From: DATFDN01 sp963830565
GTDB taxonomy: Bacteria; Pseudomonadota; Alphaproteobacteria; Acetobacterales; Acetobacteraceae
Direction of reading: 5' to 3'
Length of the DNA: 64,000 nucleotides
Assembly (NCBI GenBank): GCA_963830565.1
Contig: CAWHMO010000010.1
Location: forward strand, 831,920-895,919
The translations under genes and the position numbers were made by a program. A model generated the notes under the pieces. That model ran no database searches and was not told the DNA's origin. It saw only the letters and a list, made by a program, of their open reading frames with translations. This document shows positions 41,697-50,864 of the stretch, in pieces (positions within the stretch are counted from its first letter, which is position 1; the number at the start of each line of letters is the position of its first letter).

Positions 41697-42745
41697 GGCT
41701 GGCGAGGCCAGTGCCCGTCCCGATGATTGGCGCGCGCGCCGTCGCCGCGGATCATGCGCAGCAGCATTCCCTCGCGCAGCCCACGGTCGGCGACCACCAG
41801 CTCGGGCGCCGGCCACAGCCGGGCGATGGCGGCGAATATGGCGCAACCGGGCAGCACGAATTCCACCCGCTCCGGCCCGACGCACGGGTTCTGCTCCAGC
41901 CCGGCGCGGCCCATCCCGCGCAGTCGCTCCAGCGCGGTGCGCGCCTCGTCGCGGGTCAGCACCATCCCGTCGACAAGAGGACGACTGTAACGGAGAAGGT
42001 TGAGCGCGATGCCCGCCAGCGTGGTCACCGTCCCGCTGGTGCCCAGCAGGAGCACGCCGCCGCCGCGGATTTCGCGGGCGATGCAGTGGACAGCTTCGAA
42101 CGGGGCGAGACGGGCGGCGATGTCGTCGGCCATCGCGTCGAACCCCTCCGGGGAAAACGCCTGCTCGGCAAACCGCTCCGCGAGATTGACGACTCCCGCC
42201 GGCAGCGATGCGTAGCCGATCAGGGCCGGCGGGCGGACCGCGTCAAGACGGACCCAGGCAAGCTCGGTCGAGCCCCCGCCGATGTCGAACAGCAAGGCGC
42301 GTCGGGCGTTGCCGGTCAGCAACTGCGCGCAGCTCTCGAGCGCGAGCTCCGCCTCTTCCCGCGCGGATATCACGTCGATGGCGAGGCCGGTCTCGGCCTT
42401 GACTTGGCGCAGGAACTCGGCGCCATTCTCGGCTCGCCGGCAGGCCTCGGTCGCGATCGCCCGCAGACCGCGCAGGTTCCGCCGCCGCAGCCGCACGGTG
42501 CAGGCGTGCAGGGCCGCCATGGCGCGGGTCATGGCGGCCTCGCTCAGCCGGCCGGTGCGGTGCAGTCCCTCGCCCAGGCGGACGATGCGGCTGAAACTGT
42601 CCAGGACGCGGAAGCCGCTGCCGGCGGGGGCGCCGATCAGCAAACGGCAATTGTTGGTGCCAAGGTCCAGCGCGGCGAAGGCGTCCGCGAAGCGGCGCGA
42701 CTGCGAAGCGGGCTCGACCCCTGACAAGGCCTGTCCCTTGAGCAT
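41693..42745 (-). CDS. ppx: Exopolyphosphatase / pppGpp phosphohydrolase family
   Basis: A 350-residue Ppx/GppA protein of the actin-ATPase fold. ALDLGTNNCRLLIGAPAGSG is the first phosphate loop, ATEACRRAENGAEFLRQV and ISAREEAELALES follow, and LLFDIGGGSTELAWVRL is the second loop. It cleaves polyphosphate and perhaps pppGpp. It is short of the C-terminal HD-like domain of E. coli Ppx, as usual for alphaproteobacteria. ATG 42745 is chosen; the frame is open to 42781. Confidence 0.9.
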   Translation of the reverse strand: MLKGQALSGVEPASQSRRFADAFAALDLGTNNCRLLIGAPAGSGFRVLDSFSRIVRLGEGLHRTGRLSEAAMTRAMAALHACTVRLRRRNLRGLRAIATEACRRAENGAEFLRQVKAETGLAIDVISAREEAELALESCAQLLTGNARRALLFDIGGGSTELAWVRLDAVRPPALIGYASLPAGVVNLAERFAEQAFSPEGFDAMADDIAARLAPFEAVHCIAREIRGGGVLLLGTSGTVTTLAGIALNLLRYSRPLVDGMVLTRDEARTALERLRGMGRAGLEQNPCVGPERVEFVLPGCAIFAAIARLWPAPELVVADRGLREGMLLRMIRGDGARANHRDGHWPRQP

Positions 42746-42810
42746 GCTTCTATCTTGACCCTGCTTGGCCCCGGCATTCAAGGTGCAACCCGCCTGTAAC
42801 GGAGGACGCC

Positions 42811-44361
42811 ATGTCGCAGGACGTCTCGATCCGGGAGCGGGTGAAGAAGCCGCCCGCCGCCACGATGGTCGAGAGCTACTACAAGCCGGGCCTGGCGCGC
42901 GCCTTCCAGCACCATTTCGGCCCGGAGATTCGGACTCATCTGGCGCACTGCCAGATGCTGCGTCGCCAGTGCATCATCGCCGACGCGGACGCACGGCGCA
43001 TCCTGGCCGCGCTGCTCGACTTGCATGACGCCGGACCCGAGGCGCTGAAGGTCGATCACGCGCTCGAGGACATGTACACCTACATCGAGCGGTACCTGAC
43101 GGCGACGCTGGGCGGCGATGTCGGCGGCCGGCTGCACACCGGGCGCAGCCGCAACGACCTGCATGTGACCACTTGGCGCATGGCCCTGCGCGCCCTCATG
43201 CTAGAGACGATACGGAGCCTGAACGCGCTTCGCCGCACCGTGCTGGCGCTCGCCCGTCGGCACGCCGGGACCGTGATGCCGGGCTACACGCATTGGCAGC
43301 ATGCTCAGCCGGTGACGCTGGGCTATTACCTGCTGGCCTTCGCCGATCACCTGGCGCGCGACTTCGCCCGCTGCGAGGCCGCCTTTCACCGCACCAACCG
43401 GTGCCCGCTCGGCGCCGCCGCCCTGACCACCACCGCCTTTCCGCTGGACCGCGAGGGCACTGCCGCCGCGCTCGGCTTCGACGGGCTGGTGGAAGTGGCC
43501 TATGACGCGGTCGCCAGCCGTGACGACGCACACGAGACGGTGTCAGTGCTCGCCGTGCTGATGACCGCCCTCTCGCGCCTGGCCACCGACCTGCAAGCCT
43601 GGAGCACTTACGAGTACGGCTTCATCGAGCTGGGCGACGAGCATTGCTCGGTCAGCAGCATCATGCCGCAGAAGAAGAACCCGGCCGCGCTGGAACACAT
43701 CAAGGCCGCCGCCGCGATGGTGACCGGCGCGCTGACCGCCGCCCTGTCGGCCAGCAAGAACACCGCCTTCGCCGACGTCAGCGACGGGGTGAGCGCATTG
43801 AACGAGCCGGTGGTAGACGCGGCCGAGCGGACGCGGCGCGTGCTCGACCTGTGCGCCGATGTGCTGGGCGCGATGACGGTGGATGCCGAGAGGATGCGGC
43901 GCTTCGCCGAACGGGGGTTTGGCACGGCGACCGAACTGGCGGACGTGATCGTGCGCGATACCGGGATGTCCTTCCGCATGGCGCACAACGTCGTCGCGGG
44001 CGTCGTTGCCGAGGCGATCGGCGCGGGACGCGCGGCCACCGAAATCACCGCCACCGACCTGGACCGCGCCGCCGCGGCGCTGTTCGGGCGCCGGCTGGAG
44101 TTGTCGGCGGACGCGGTGCGCGCGGCACTCGATCCGGCCGAGAATGTGCGCCGCCGCACGATCACCGGCGGGCCGGCGCCGGCAAACATGCGGGATATGC
44201 TCGACCGCCGGGTGATGGCGCTGGCGGCGGACGAGGGAGGCGTGGCGCAGGTTGTGGAAGCGCTGCGTGCGGCGCGAGACGGCGTTTTTGCCGAAGCGCG
44301 CGCGCTGGTGGAGGCCCGCGATGCGCGGGTCGAGCCCGCGCATGACGGTGTATGTTGCTGA
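42811..44361 (+). CDS. Argininosuccinate lyase-like protein
   Basis: A 516-residue member of the fumarase/aspartase superfamily. GGDVGGRLHTGRSRNDLHVT, GYTHWQHAQPVTLGYYLLAF and SVSSIMPQKKNPAALEHIKA are the three signature regions of ArgH. The usual KLWGGRF N-terminus is missing and the protein is about 50 residues longer, so it may be an ArgH paralogue acting on a different succinylated substrate rather than the main ArgH. Divergent from ppx, convergent with gcrA. The last ~15 residues look like run-on. Confidence 0.83.
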   Translation: MSQDVSIRERVKKPPAATMVESYYKPGLARAFQHHFGPEIRTHLAHCQMLRRQCIIADADARRILAALLDLHDAGPEALKVDHALEDMYTYIERYLTATLGGDVGGRLHTGRSRNDLHVTTWRMALRALMLETIRSLNALRRTVLALARRHAGTVMPGYTHWQHAQPVTLGYYLLAFADHLARDFARCEAAFHRTNRCPLGAAALTTTAFPLDREGTAAALGFDGLVEVAYDAVASRDDAHETVSVLAVLMTALSRLATDLQAWSTYEYGFIELGDEHCSVSSIMPQKKNPAALEHIKAAAAMVTGALTAALSASKNTAFADVSDGVSALNEPVVDAAERTRRVLDLCADVLGAMTVDAERMRRFAERGFGTATELADVIVRDTGMSFRMAHNVVAGVVAEAIGAGRAATEITATDLDRAAAALFGRRLELSADAVRAALDPAENVRRRTITGGPAPANMRDMLDRRVMALAADEGGVAQVVEALRAARDGVFAEARALVEARDARVEPAHDGVCC

Positions 44362-44409
44362 TCTGCGTCACGCGGTTGGATTCCGTGCAACGGTCCTGGA
44401 CGCGCCGCC

Positions 44410-44955
44410 TCAGGCCGCGTCCTCGCGCCGGTCGCGCACCTTCACGTAGGCCAGTTCCGCATGGTCGGTGCAGTATGGCTTGCCGGGCACCGATTCCGCA
44501 TCGCAGAAATGGAAACTCCGCGTGCCCGGCTCCCCGATCGGCCAGCAGCAGGTGACGACCCGGCCATAGGGGCGCGGCGCTACCGCGGCGAGACGTGGTG
44601 CCGGAGCGGGCTGGGCGCTGGGCGCGGCCTTCAGCGCGAGCGCGCCAAAACTGCGGGGCTGCACAGTCCCAGATGGTACGCGCGCGGCGCTCGGGGCTGC
44701 CCCGGCGTGCGACGTGGGCCGGGTGCTTGCAAGCGGTGGCAACGTGGGGCCGGTGCCACGCCGCGCGAGGGGACGGGAGCGCGGACCCTCGGGTGACGGG
44801 CGGATCGGCGACGGCCTCGCCGCCAGGTCAAGCCGGTGCGCCTTGCCGACCACGGCGTTCTTCGAGATGCCGAGCCGACGCCCGATCTCGGCCGTGGAGT
44901 ATCCCTCCGTCCATAACGCCCTGAGGCGCGCAATGGTCTCGTCCGTCCACTCCAT
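44410..44955 (-). CDS. gcrA: GcrA cell-cycle regulator
   Basis: A 181-residue protein of the GcrA family, which binds RNA polymerase sigma-70 domain and methylated GANTC sites to set cell-cycle gene expression. The N-terminal helix-turn-helix is WTDETIARLRALWTEGYSTA followed by GRRLGISKNAVVGKAHRL; a low-complexity Pro/Ala linker leads to the C-terminal CCWPIGEPGTRSFHFCD and GKPYCTDHAELAY. GGGAG lies upstream of the ATG at 44955. The protein is diagnostic for Alphaproteobacteria. No GANTC was found in its short upstream gap. Confidence 0.94.
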   Translation of the reverse strand: MEWTDETIARLRALWTEGYSTAEIGRRLGISKNAVVGKAHRLDLAARPSPIRPSPEGPRSRPLARRGTGPTLPPLASTRPTSHAGAAPSAARVPSGTVQPRSFGALALKAAPSAQPAPAPRLAAVAPRPYGRVVTCCWPIGEPGTRSFHFCDAESVPGKPYCTDHAELAYVKVRDRREDAA

Positions 44956-45062
44956 TTTGGGGTCTCCCGTAGCTCGGTACGCTAGATACGGTATCTTGCC
45001 CTTGGGTCGCGGAGCAACGGAACAATGCACTCTAGCTAAAGAAACTTGTGGAAAACTTGAGC

Positions 45063-46019
45063 CTAAAGCAATAAGTCCTTGGAAAGCAAGCCATGTACCC
45101 CTTTTTCCCGATTGACCGTCTGCGTGACGTGGAAATCGACCGCCAGCGAGCAGAACTGGTAGGCTTGTTGGCGGGACAGGTTCGTGCGGGCGGTGATGAA
45201 CGCGATCATTTCGCGCAAGGCCACCTTCATGGCGACGTCCAAATCCTCGTGCATTCCCATGCTGATGAAGTGCGTGTTCGTCTCGGCCCGCGGATAGCGC
45301 AGCAGCGGATCACGCGCGCCGCCACCCTTGTGCAGGACCAACGTGAAAGTGCCGGTCAGGCACATCTCGAGGGCGTTGATGCACACCTCGCCGTCGCCCT
45401 GGACGCCGTGGCCGTCGCCGGCCGAGAAGTTCGCGCCGGGGATGAAGACCGGCAGAAACAGCCGCGCGCCCTCGCCCAGTTCCTTGTTGTCGAGATTGCC
45501 GCCATGGGCGCGCGGCTCGATCGTGGAAATGGTGCCCCACTCAGGCGGCGGGGCGACGCCCATCACCCCGAAGAAGGGCGCGAGGGGCAGTTCGGTGCCC
45601 CAAGGCAGCAGGCAGGAGCGACGGGCGCGATCGACCTTGATGTGGCTCAGGAAACGCTCGGGAAAATCCTCGGGCAGCGTTCCGACCAGCGGGCGGAAGC
45701 CGCAATAGCCCCAATCGGCGCCCAGCTCGATCCGGTCGATCCGCACTTCGAGCATATCGCCCGGTTCGGCGCCGCGCACCGCGACGGGTCCGGTCAGGAT
45801 GTGCCCCCCAACGCGCGGCAATCCCGCATCGTGGATCGCCCTCAACGCAGGCGGAACGACGAGGCCGGATTCCGGGGGCGGCATCACCTCCGGCCCGCCG
45901 GAGACGGTCTCGATCGTCACGGTCTCGCCGGAGGCGATCGTGACCAGCGGTGGGTACGCCGCGTCGAAAGTTCCCCAGCGCACTTGGCTGGGAGTGGGCG
46001 AAAGGCGTTGGGCGAGCAT
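45063..46019 (-). CDS. Acetamidase/formamidase family protein
   Basis: A 318-residue cytoplasmic amidohydrolase. PVAVRGAEPGDMLEVRIDRI, IEPRAHGGNLDNKELGEGAR and SAGDGHGVQGDGEVCINALE are the core metal/substrate motifs of the acetamidase/formamidase fold. It would release ammonia from short amides. ATG 46019 has GGAG 8 bases upstream, better than the GTG at 46025. Standing alone between gcrA and tatA. Confidence 0.88.
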   Translation of the reverse strand: MLAQRLSPTPSQVRWGTFDAAYPPLVTIASGETVTIETVSGGPEVMPPPESGLVVPPALRAIHDAGLPRVGGHILTGPVAVRGAEPGDMLEVRIDRIELGADWGYCGFRPLVGTLPEDFPERFLSHIKVDRARRSCLLPWGTELPLAPFFGVMGVAPPPEWGTISTIEPRAHGGNLDNKELGEGARLFLPVFIPGANFSAGDGHGVQGDGEVCINALEMCLTGTFTLVLHKGGGARDPLLRYPRAETNTHFISMGMHEDLDVAMKVALREMIAFITARTNLSRQQAYQFCSLAVDFHVTQTVNREKGVHGLLSKDLLL

Positions 46020-46113
46020 CAACACGTCTCCGTTCGGAGGCCAACGGAGTTCACCCGCATTGCAATGTCAAGCCGCCAGACAACCTCCGGTAATCGCGCC
46101 CGGCAGCACCTGG

Positions 46114-46362
46114 TCAGCCGTGGCGGGCGCCGATGCTCTCGGTTTCGCGAACGGTGGTGGCAGATTGCGGCGCCGCAATCGTGGTCGGGCGCTCGACGTT
46201 CGCGGGGGTCATTGGGACATCGTCCTCATCGGCCATGTTCTTCTTGAACGACTTGATGCCTTTGGCGAAGTCCCCCATCAGGGTGCTGACCTTGCCGCTG
46301 CCGAACAGCAGCAGAACGACCATCAGCACCACCATCCAGTGCCAAATGCTGAAACTGCCCAT
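46114..46362 (-). CDS. tatA: Sec-independent translocase subunit TatA
   Basis: An 82-residue pore-forming subunit of the twin-arginine export system. One N-terminal helix (WHWMVVLMVVLLLFGSGKVS), the FG hinge, the amphipathic helix with LMGDFAKGIKSFKKNMADED, then a disordered acidic tail. TatB and TatC are not adjacent, so this is a lone tatA or is separated from its partners. The PRC-barrel protein at 24.9 kb has a Tat-like signal. Confidence 0.93.
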   Translation of the reverse strand: MGSFSIWHWMVVLMVVLLLFGSGKVSTLMGDFAKGIKSFKKNMADEDDVPMTPANVERPTTIAAPQSATTVRETESIGARHG

Positions 46363-46476
46363 GATCCCTCCTGACGCGCGCGGCGCGGGCCTGACCGGCA
46401 GCGCACCCTGCTAAGTCATGGCGTGCGCCCCGGCACGACGCAAGCGGTGTTTCGCGGAAAGCGGCTAAAACCGAGG

Positions 46477-47676
46477 TTACTCGCCCGATTGGGCGCCAGG
46501 CAGACCGAGCAGGCCATGCAGCACGTGGTCCGTGTGCGCGCCCGGCGCTGGACCGGTCCAGCCGATCGCCGCCTCTGGCGGATCGCCATCCAGACGGATC
46601 GCCGGGCCTGGATGCAGGGTCGGCCCGATCAGCGGGTCGTTCACTGGAAGAACCGATCCGCGGGCGAGGAAATGCGGGTCATTGGCGCAGTCGGCGATAT
46701 CGTATAGGCGCGAACAAGGCACGTCGGCGGCTTCGAGCCGATCCTGGGCCTCCTTGGCAGAAAGGGTGCATGTCCAGGCGCCGATGACGGCATCGAGCGC
46801 ACCGCGGCGCGCGCAGCGGTCGGCATTGCTGGCATAGGCCGGGTCGGCGGCGAAGTCGGAACGGCCGATCGCGGCCATCAGCCGGGCGAAGATCAGGTCG
46901 GAGTTGCCGGCGATGCAGAGCCATTTGCCGTCGGCGCAGGGATAGGTGTTAGTTGGCGCGGCAGTCGCGATGGCGGCGCCCGCCGGCTGGCGCACCCGTC
47001 CATCAAGCGCGTATTCGGGCAGCATTCCTTCCATCAAGCTGAAGACGCTGTCGACGAGGTTGACGTCCACTACCCGGCCACGCCCGGTACCAGCCACGTC
47101 GCGCTGCCACACAGCGGCGAGCAGACCAATCGCGGCGTATAGCCCGGCCAGGTCGTCGCTGATCGAGATGCCGCAACGCGGCGGCGGCAAGTCGGTGGCG
47201 CCGGCCGGGTGGGCGGTCAGGTGACGGATGCCGCCCATCGCCTCGCCGATGGCGCCGAAGGCGGGCTTGTCGCGATACGGCCCATCTTGCCCGTAGCCGG
47301 AGATGCGCGCGATCACCAGGCGCGGATTGGCCGCGTGCAGCGCCTCCGGCCCCAGACCCAGCCGTTCGAGCTGCCCCGCGCGCAGGTTCTCCACGAGCAC
47401 GTCGGCCCGTGCCGCGAGGGCAAGGGCCGCGTCGCGCTGTCGCTTGAGATCGAGCGTGACGGACAGCTTGTTGCGGCCGTGGATGCTGAACCAGACCGCG
47501 TGTCCGTCCTTCGCCGCCCCCCATCCCCGGACTGGATCGCCCCCAGGCGGTTCGATCTTGATCACCTCGGCGCCGAGATCGGCGATGATCCGCGTGCAGA
47601 ACGGCGCCGCGATGTAATGACCGATTTCCACGACCTTCAGCCCGACCAACGGGCCGGTGCGCTTTGGTATCTGCAT
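46477..47676 (-). CDS. CaiB/BaiF type III CoA-transferase
   Basis: A 399-residue CoA-transferase of family III. LKVVEIGHYIAAPFCTRIIA, DLGAEVIKIEPPGGDPVRGW, and NRLSVTLDLK-type regions are present, with ISGYGQDGPYRDKPAFGAIG and the likely catalytic Asp in RCGISISDDLAGLYAA. It moves CoA between carboxylic acids; the acid cannot be told. ATG 47676 fits the family start; the frame is open to 47706. Confidence 0.88.
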   Translation of the reverse strand: MQIPKRTGPLVGLKVVEIGHYIAAPFCTRIIADLGAEVIKIEPPGGDPVRGWGAAKDGHAVWFSIHGRNKLSVTLDLKRQRDAALALAARADVLVENLRAGQLERLGLGPEALHAANPRLVIARISGYGQDGPYRDKPAFGAIGEAMGGIRHLTAHPAGATDLPPPRCGISISDDLAGLYAAIGLLAAVWQRDVAGTGRGRVVDVNLVDSVFSLMEGMLPEYALDGRVRQPAGAAIATAAPTNTYPCADGKWLCIAGNSDLIFARLMAAIGRSDFAADPAYASNADRCARRGALDAVIGAWTCTLSAKEAQDRLEAADVPCSRLYDIADCANDPHFLARGSVLPVNDPLIGPTLHPGPAIRLDGDPPEAAIGWTGPAPGAHTDHVLHGLLGLPGAQSGE

Positions 47677-47769
47677 GGCTGGCCTTATTAACGATTTAGC
47701 AACCAATTCCCACTATACGGGACGGCGCCGCGACCGGCACCCCCCGGCCGCCGGCTTTCCTCCCCAAGT

Positions 47770-47816
47770 CGCCTCAGGCGACGAACTCCGGGCGGTGCGC
47801 CGTGTGCGCGCCGCCC
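47770..47816 (-). terminator. Two stem-loops after the heptose fusion gene
   Basis: GTCGCC-TCA-GGCGAC forms a 6-bp hairpin at 47770-47784. GGGCGGTGCGC at 47790-47800 pairs with GCGCGCCGCCC at 47806-47816 (11 bp, one G-U) around a 5-base loop. The stronger stem directly follows the stop of the minus-strand fusion gene. A T5 run lies on the plus-strand side (47819-47823), so the classic terminator orientation is plus although no plus gene ends here. Confidence 0.5.
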
Positions 47817-47822
47817 GCTTTT

Positions 47823-49034
47823 TCATCGGCATGACAGAAGGGGAGCAACGAACCGCCTCAGGTCGCCGCCGGGGAACAGGTGGCTTTCCATTCCGGCCGC
47901 CCTGGCGGCCGCAAGATCGCTCGGCTGGTCGCCGACCAGCACGCAGCGCGAGGCATCCAGTTCCCAGACGCGCAGGAGGTCGCAGAGCATCCCCGGCTCC
48001 GGCTTGCGCCACGCGCTCGCGCGCCGGTAGGCCGGCAGCTTAGCCTCGGGGTGGTGAGGGCAATAGCGCACATCGTCGATCGTGCCTCCCGCGCGGCGGA
48101 TCTCGTCGGCGACCCAGGCCAGCAGCGTGCGCACCGCATCCTCGTCATAAAAGCCGCGCGCGACCCCTGACTGGTTGGTGACGATGAACACGTGCCAGCC
48201 CGCCTCCGTGGCCAGGCGCACGGCATCGACCGCGCCAGCCACCCAGTCGAAGCGGTCGCGCGTGCCGACATGGCCGTGGTCGATGTTCAGCACGCCGTCG
48301 CGGTCCAGGAACAGGGCGGGCCGACGCAGCCGGACCGGCAGCGCTGCTCGTGCGTGCGTCAGATCCTCCGGCACGCCGATATCGATGAACCAGCCCGGCG
48401 CCAGTGTGCCGCACAATGCTCCGGCTGCGGCGAGCGCGGGCAGCACGTCCCGCTCCAGCGAACAGATGGGCGTAAGATGGCCGAGAATGCGGCGGTCGAA
48501 AGCATAGACGCCGGCATTCACCACGCCGGCCTCGCCCGGCGCCGGACGTTCGCGGAAGGCAGCCACGCGGTCGGCGTGGAGCGTTACGGCCCCGTAGCGT
48601 GTGGCGTCTTTGGAGTGCCGCAGCAGCAGGCGGCCCAGCACGGTCGGCGCATCAGCGGCCGCATCGCGCAGCAAGCGCGCTAGGTTGGCATCGAACAGGC
48701 TGTCGCCGTTGCACAGCAGGAATCGCTCCTCCAGCCGATCGGCGGCTCCCAGCAGCGCGCCTCCGGTGCCGGCCGGGGCCGGCTCGACCACCACCTCGAT
48801 CCTAGCCGGCATGGGGAGAAGCGGCGCCAGCGCCCGCACCTCGCGCTCGAGCGCCGTGGAGAGATGGCCGGCGAGGATGAGGAAGCGCTCGATGCCGAAA
48901 CGCTGCATTTCCCGCATCAGCCAGAACAGGAAGGGCCGGCCGCCGACCTCCAGGACGGGCTTGGGCGTCGTCGCGGTGAGCGCGCCGAGGCGCGTTCCCT
49001 GTCCGCCAGCCAGGATGACGCATTGGCGGATCAC
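47823..49034 (-). CDS. hddC-gmhB: Fused heptose-1-phosphate guanylyltransferase (HddC) and heptose bisphosphatase (GmhB)
   Basis: A 403-residue two-domain protein. Residues 1-230 are a sugar nucleotidyltransferase (CVILAGGQGTRLGALTATTP, KPVLEVGGRPFLFWLM). Residues 240-400 are a GmhB-type HAD phosphatase (ALFLDRDGVLNIDHGHVGTR, FIVTNQSGVARGFYDE, RKPEPGMLCDLLRVWELD, CVLVGDQPSDLAAARAAGM). The zinc loop has YCPHHPEAKLPAYRR but SAW-RKP where C-x-C-RKP is usual, so two Cys ligands are missing. With gmhA and hddA next door it covers the GDP-D-glycero-alpha-D-manno-heptose route. Confidence 0.87.
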   Translation of the reverse strand: MIRQCVILAGGQGTRLGALTATTPKPVLEVGGRPFLFWLMREMQRFGIERFLILAGHLSTALEREVRALAPLLPMPARIEVVVEPAPAGTGGALLGAADRLEERFLLCNGDSLFDANLARLLRDAAADAPTVLGRLLLRHSKDATRYGAVTLHADRVAAFRERPAPGEAGVVNAGVYAFDRRILGHLTPICSLERDVLPALAAAGALCGTLAPGWFIDIGVPEDLTHARAALPVRLRRPALFLDRDGVLNIDHGHVGTRDRFDWVAGAVDAVRLATEAGWHVFIVTNQSGVARGFYDEDAVRTLLAWVADEIRRAGGTIDDVRYCPHHPEAKLPAYRRASAWRKPEPGMLCDLLRVWELDASRCVLVGDQPSDLAAARAAGMESHLFPGGDLRRFVAPLLSCR

Positions 49035-49048
49035 GCGCGATGACCGCC

Positions 49049-49651
49049 TCAGCCCGGCGCGAAGTCGGGGAACATGCCCCGCTCAACCAGCGCGCAAAAG
49101 AGATGGGCCGCGGTTATATGGAGCTGCTGGACGATCGGCGTCTCCTGCGCGGGCGCCCGGAACAGCTTCTCGCATCGTTCCGGCATCGCTCCGCCGTCTT
49201 TCCCGGTGAAGCCGAGGCAGGTGACGCCAGCCTGCCGCGCCGCATCCAGGGCATGGAGCACGTTCGGCGATCGGCCGGAGGTGGAGATGCCGAGGAAGAC
49301 GTCGCCCATCCGCGCGAGCCCGCGCACCTGACGCTCGAACACACGCTCGTAGCCGTAGTCGTTCGCGGTGGCGGTCAGCGCCGAGCTGTCCGCCGTGAGC
49401 GCGATGGCGGGCAGGGGCGCGCGGTCGAACATCAGCCTGGAGATGAACTCCCCCGCGATGTGCTGGGAATCGGCCGCGCTGCCGCCGTTGCCAGCCACCA
49501 TCAGCTTCCGCCCGGCGCGCATCGCGGCGATGGTGAGCCCCGCCATACCCGCCAGCACGGCTTGCGCCTCCGCGTCGGCGGCCAGCGCGGCGGCGGCGGC
49601 GGCCGAGCGCGCGAGGAAGTCGGCGGCATAGCCCTGATCGCTCAGCTCCAT
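49049..49651 (-). CDS. gmhA: Sedoheptulose-7-phosphate isomerase GmhA
   Basis: A 200-residue SIS-domain enzyme, the first step of heptose synthesis. KLMVAGNGGSAADSQHIAGE is the signature loop; RMGDVFLGISTSGRSPNVLH is the phospho-sugar site; and QLHITAAHLFCALVERGMF ends it. The ATG at 49651 fits the family; an extended frame to 49720 is possible. Divergent from hddA with about 100 bases between starts, and 14 bases upstream of the fusion gene. Confidence 0.94.
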   Translation of the reverse strand: MELSDQGYAADFLARSAAAAAALAADAEAQAVLAGMAGLTIAAMRAGRKLMVAGNGGSAADSQHIAGEFISRLMFDRAPLPAIALTADSSALTATANDYGYERVFERQVRGLARMGDVFLGISTSGRSPNVLHALDAARQAGVTCLGFTGKDGGAMPERCEKLFRAPAQETPIVQQLHITAAHLFCALVERGMFPDFAPG

Positions 49652-49754
49652 GGCGCCGCCTGATAGCGGTTTGTTCACCGTTGGCAAGCTAATCCGTTGC
49701 GGGATGGCACGATCATTCACCGCCGGGGTTTGCCGTGATCTCGAGGCCGCGCCG

Positions 49755-50864
49755 ATGCGCCTGGCACGGGCGCGGGCACCGCTGCGGCTGGGCTTGGCCG
49801 GGGGCGGGACCGACCTGCCGAGCTACGCCGAACGCTTTGGCGGGGCGGTGCTGAACGCCACCATCGACCGTTACGCCTTTGCCTCAGTCGCCGCCCGCGC
49901 CGATGGTTGGCTCGTGTTCGATGCCTGCGATCTGGAGCGCGCGGAGAGACATGTCCTGTCGGCGCGGTTGCACGGCTCGAGCCTCGACCTGCATCGCGGC
50001 GTCTACGAGCGCATGATGCGCGACCACAATGCCGGCGTGCCGCTTGCGCTGACCGTGACCACATCGGTGGACGCGCCGCTGGGCTCCGGCCTTGGCTCCT
50101 CCTCGGCGCTGGTGGTCGCGCTGGTGGAGGCGTATGCCGCGTTCCTCGGCCGCTCGCTCACGCCGCGCCAGACGGCCGCGCTCGCCTGCGACATCGAACG
50201 GCGGGAGCTTGGCCTGGCCGGCGGTCGGCAGGACCAGTATGCCGCGGCCTATGGCGGGGTGAACATGATGCGCTTCCCGCCACGCGCCGACGTGGTGGTG
50301 GACAGGTTGCGCCTCGCGCCCGCGATCGCGCGGGAGCTTGAGGCCTCGCTGGCGGTGTGCTTCTCGGGCCAGGCGCGCGCCTCCTCGCGCATCATCGCCG
50401 AGCAGGCGCGCAATCTCGAAAGCGACCGTGGCCCGGCGCTCGCCGGAATGCACCGGCTGAAGGAAGGCGTGGGCGAGATGTGCGACGCCCTGCTCTCGGG
50501 CGACCTCGCGGCGTTCGCCGCCGCGCTTGACCGCTCCTGGCAGGCGAAGAAGCAGACCGCCGCCGGCATCGTCACGCCCGAGACCGACAGGCTGGAGCGT
50601 CTGGCCCGGTCGGCCGGGGCGACGGCGGTGAAGGTGTCCGGCGCCGGCGGCGGCGGCTTCGTGATGTGCCTGGTGCGGCCGGAGCGGCGCGCGCGCCTGA
50701 TAACCTGCTTGCAGGCCGCTGGAAGCCCAACCTATCCAGTCCGGCTGACGGGGGATGGCAGCGAGGCCTGGGTCGTCCACCGATCCGCCCAATCCCCTCG
50801 CATGGAAGAGATGCCACGTGCCCCGTTTGCTGTTTCTCGCCCATCGCATCCCGTTCCCGCCTGA
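49755..50864 (+). CDS. hddA: D-glycero-alpha-D-manno-heptose 7-phosphate kinase (GHMP family)
   Basis: A 369-residue GHMP kinase that phosphorylates heptose 7-phosphate. It starts RLARARAPLRLGLAGGGTDL, has the ATP loop VDAPLGSGLGSSSALVVALV near residue 105, and AVKVSGAGGGGFVMCLVRPE near the C-terminus. ATG 49755 follows GAGG; an ATG at 49704 would add 17 residues. It faces away from gmhA. Its 3' end overlaps the following glycosyltransferase start by 47 bases. Confidence 0.88.
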   Translation: MRLARARAPLRLGLAGGGTDLPSYAERFGGAVLNATIDRYAFASVAARADGWLVFDACDLERAERHVLSARLHGSSLDLHRGVYERMMRDHNAGVPLALTVTTSVDAPLGSGLGSSSALVVALVEAYAAFLGRSLTPRQTAALACDIERRELGLAGGRQDQYAAAYGGVNMMRFPPRADVVVDRLRLAPAIARELEASLAVCFSGQARASSRIIAEQARNLESDRGPALAGMHRLKEGVGEMCDALLSGDLAAFAAALDRSWQAKKQTAAGIVTPETDRLERLARSAGATAVKVSGAGGGGFVMCLVRPERRARLITCLQAAGSPTYPVRLTGDGSEAWVVHRSAQSPRMEEMPRAPFAVSRPSHPVPA

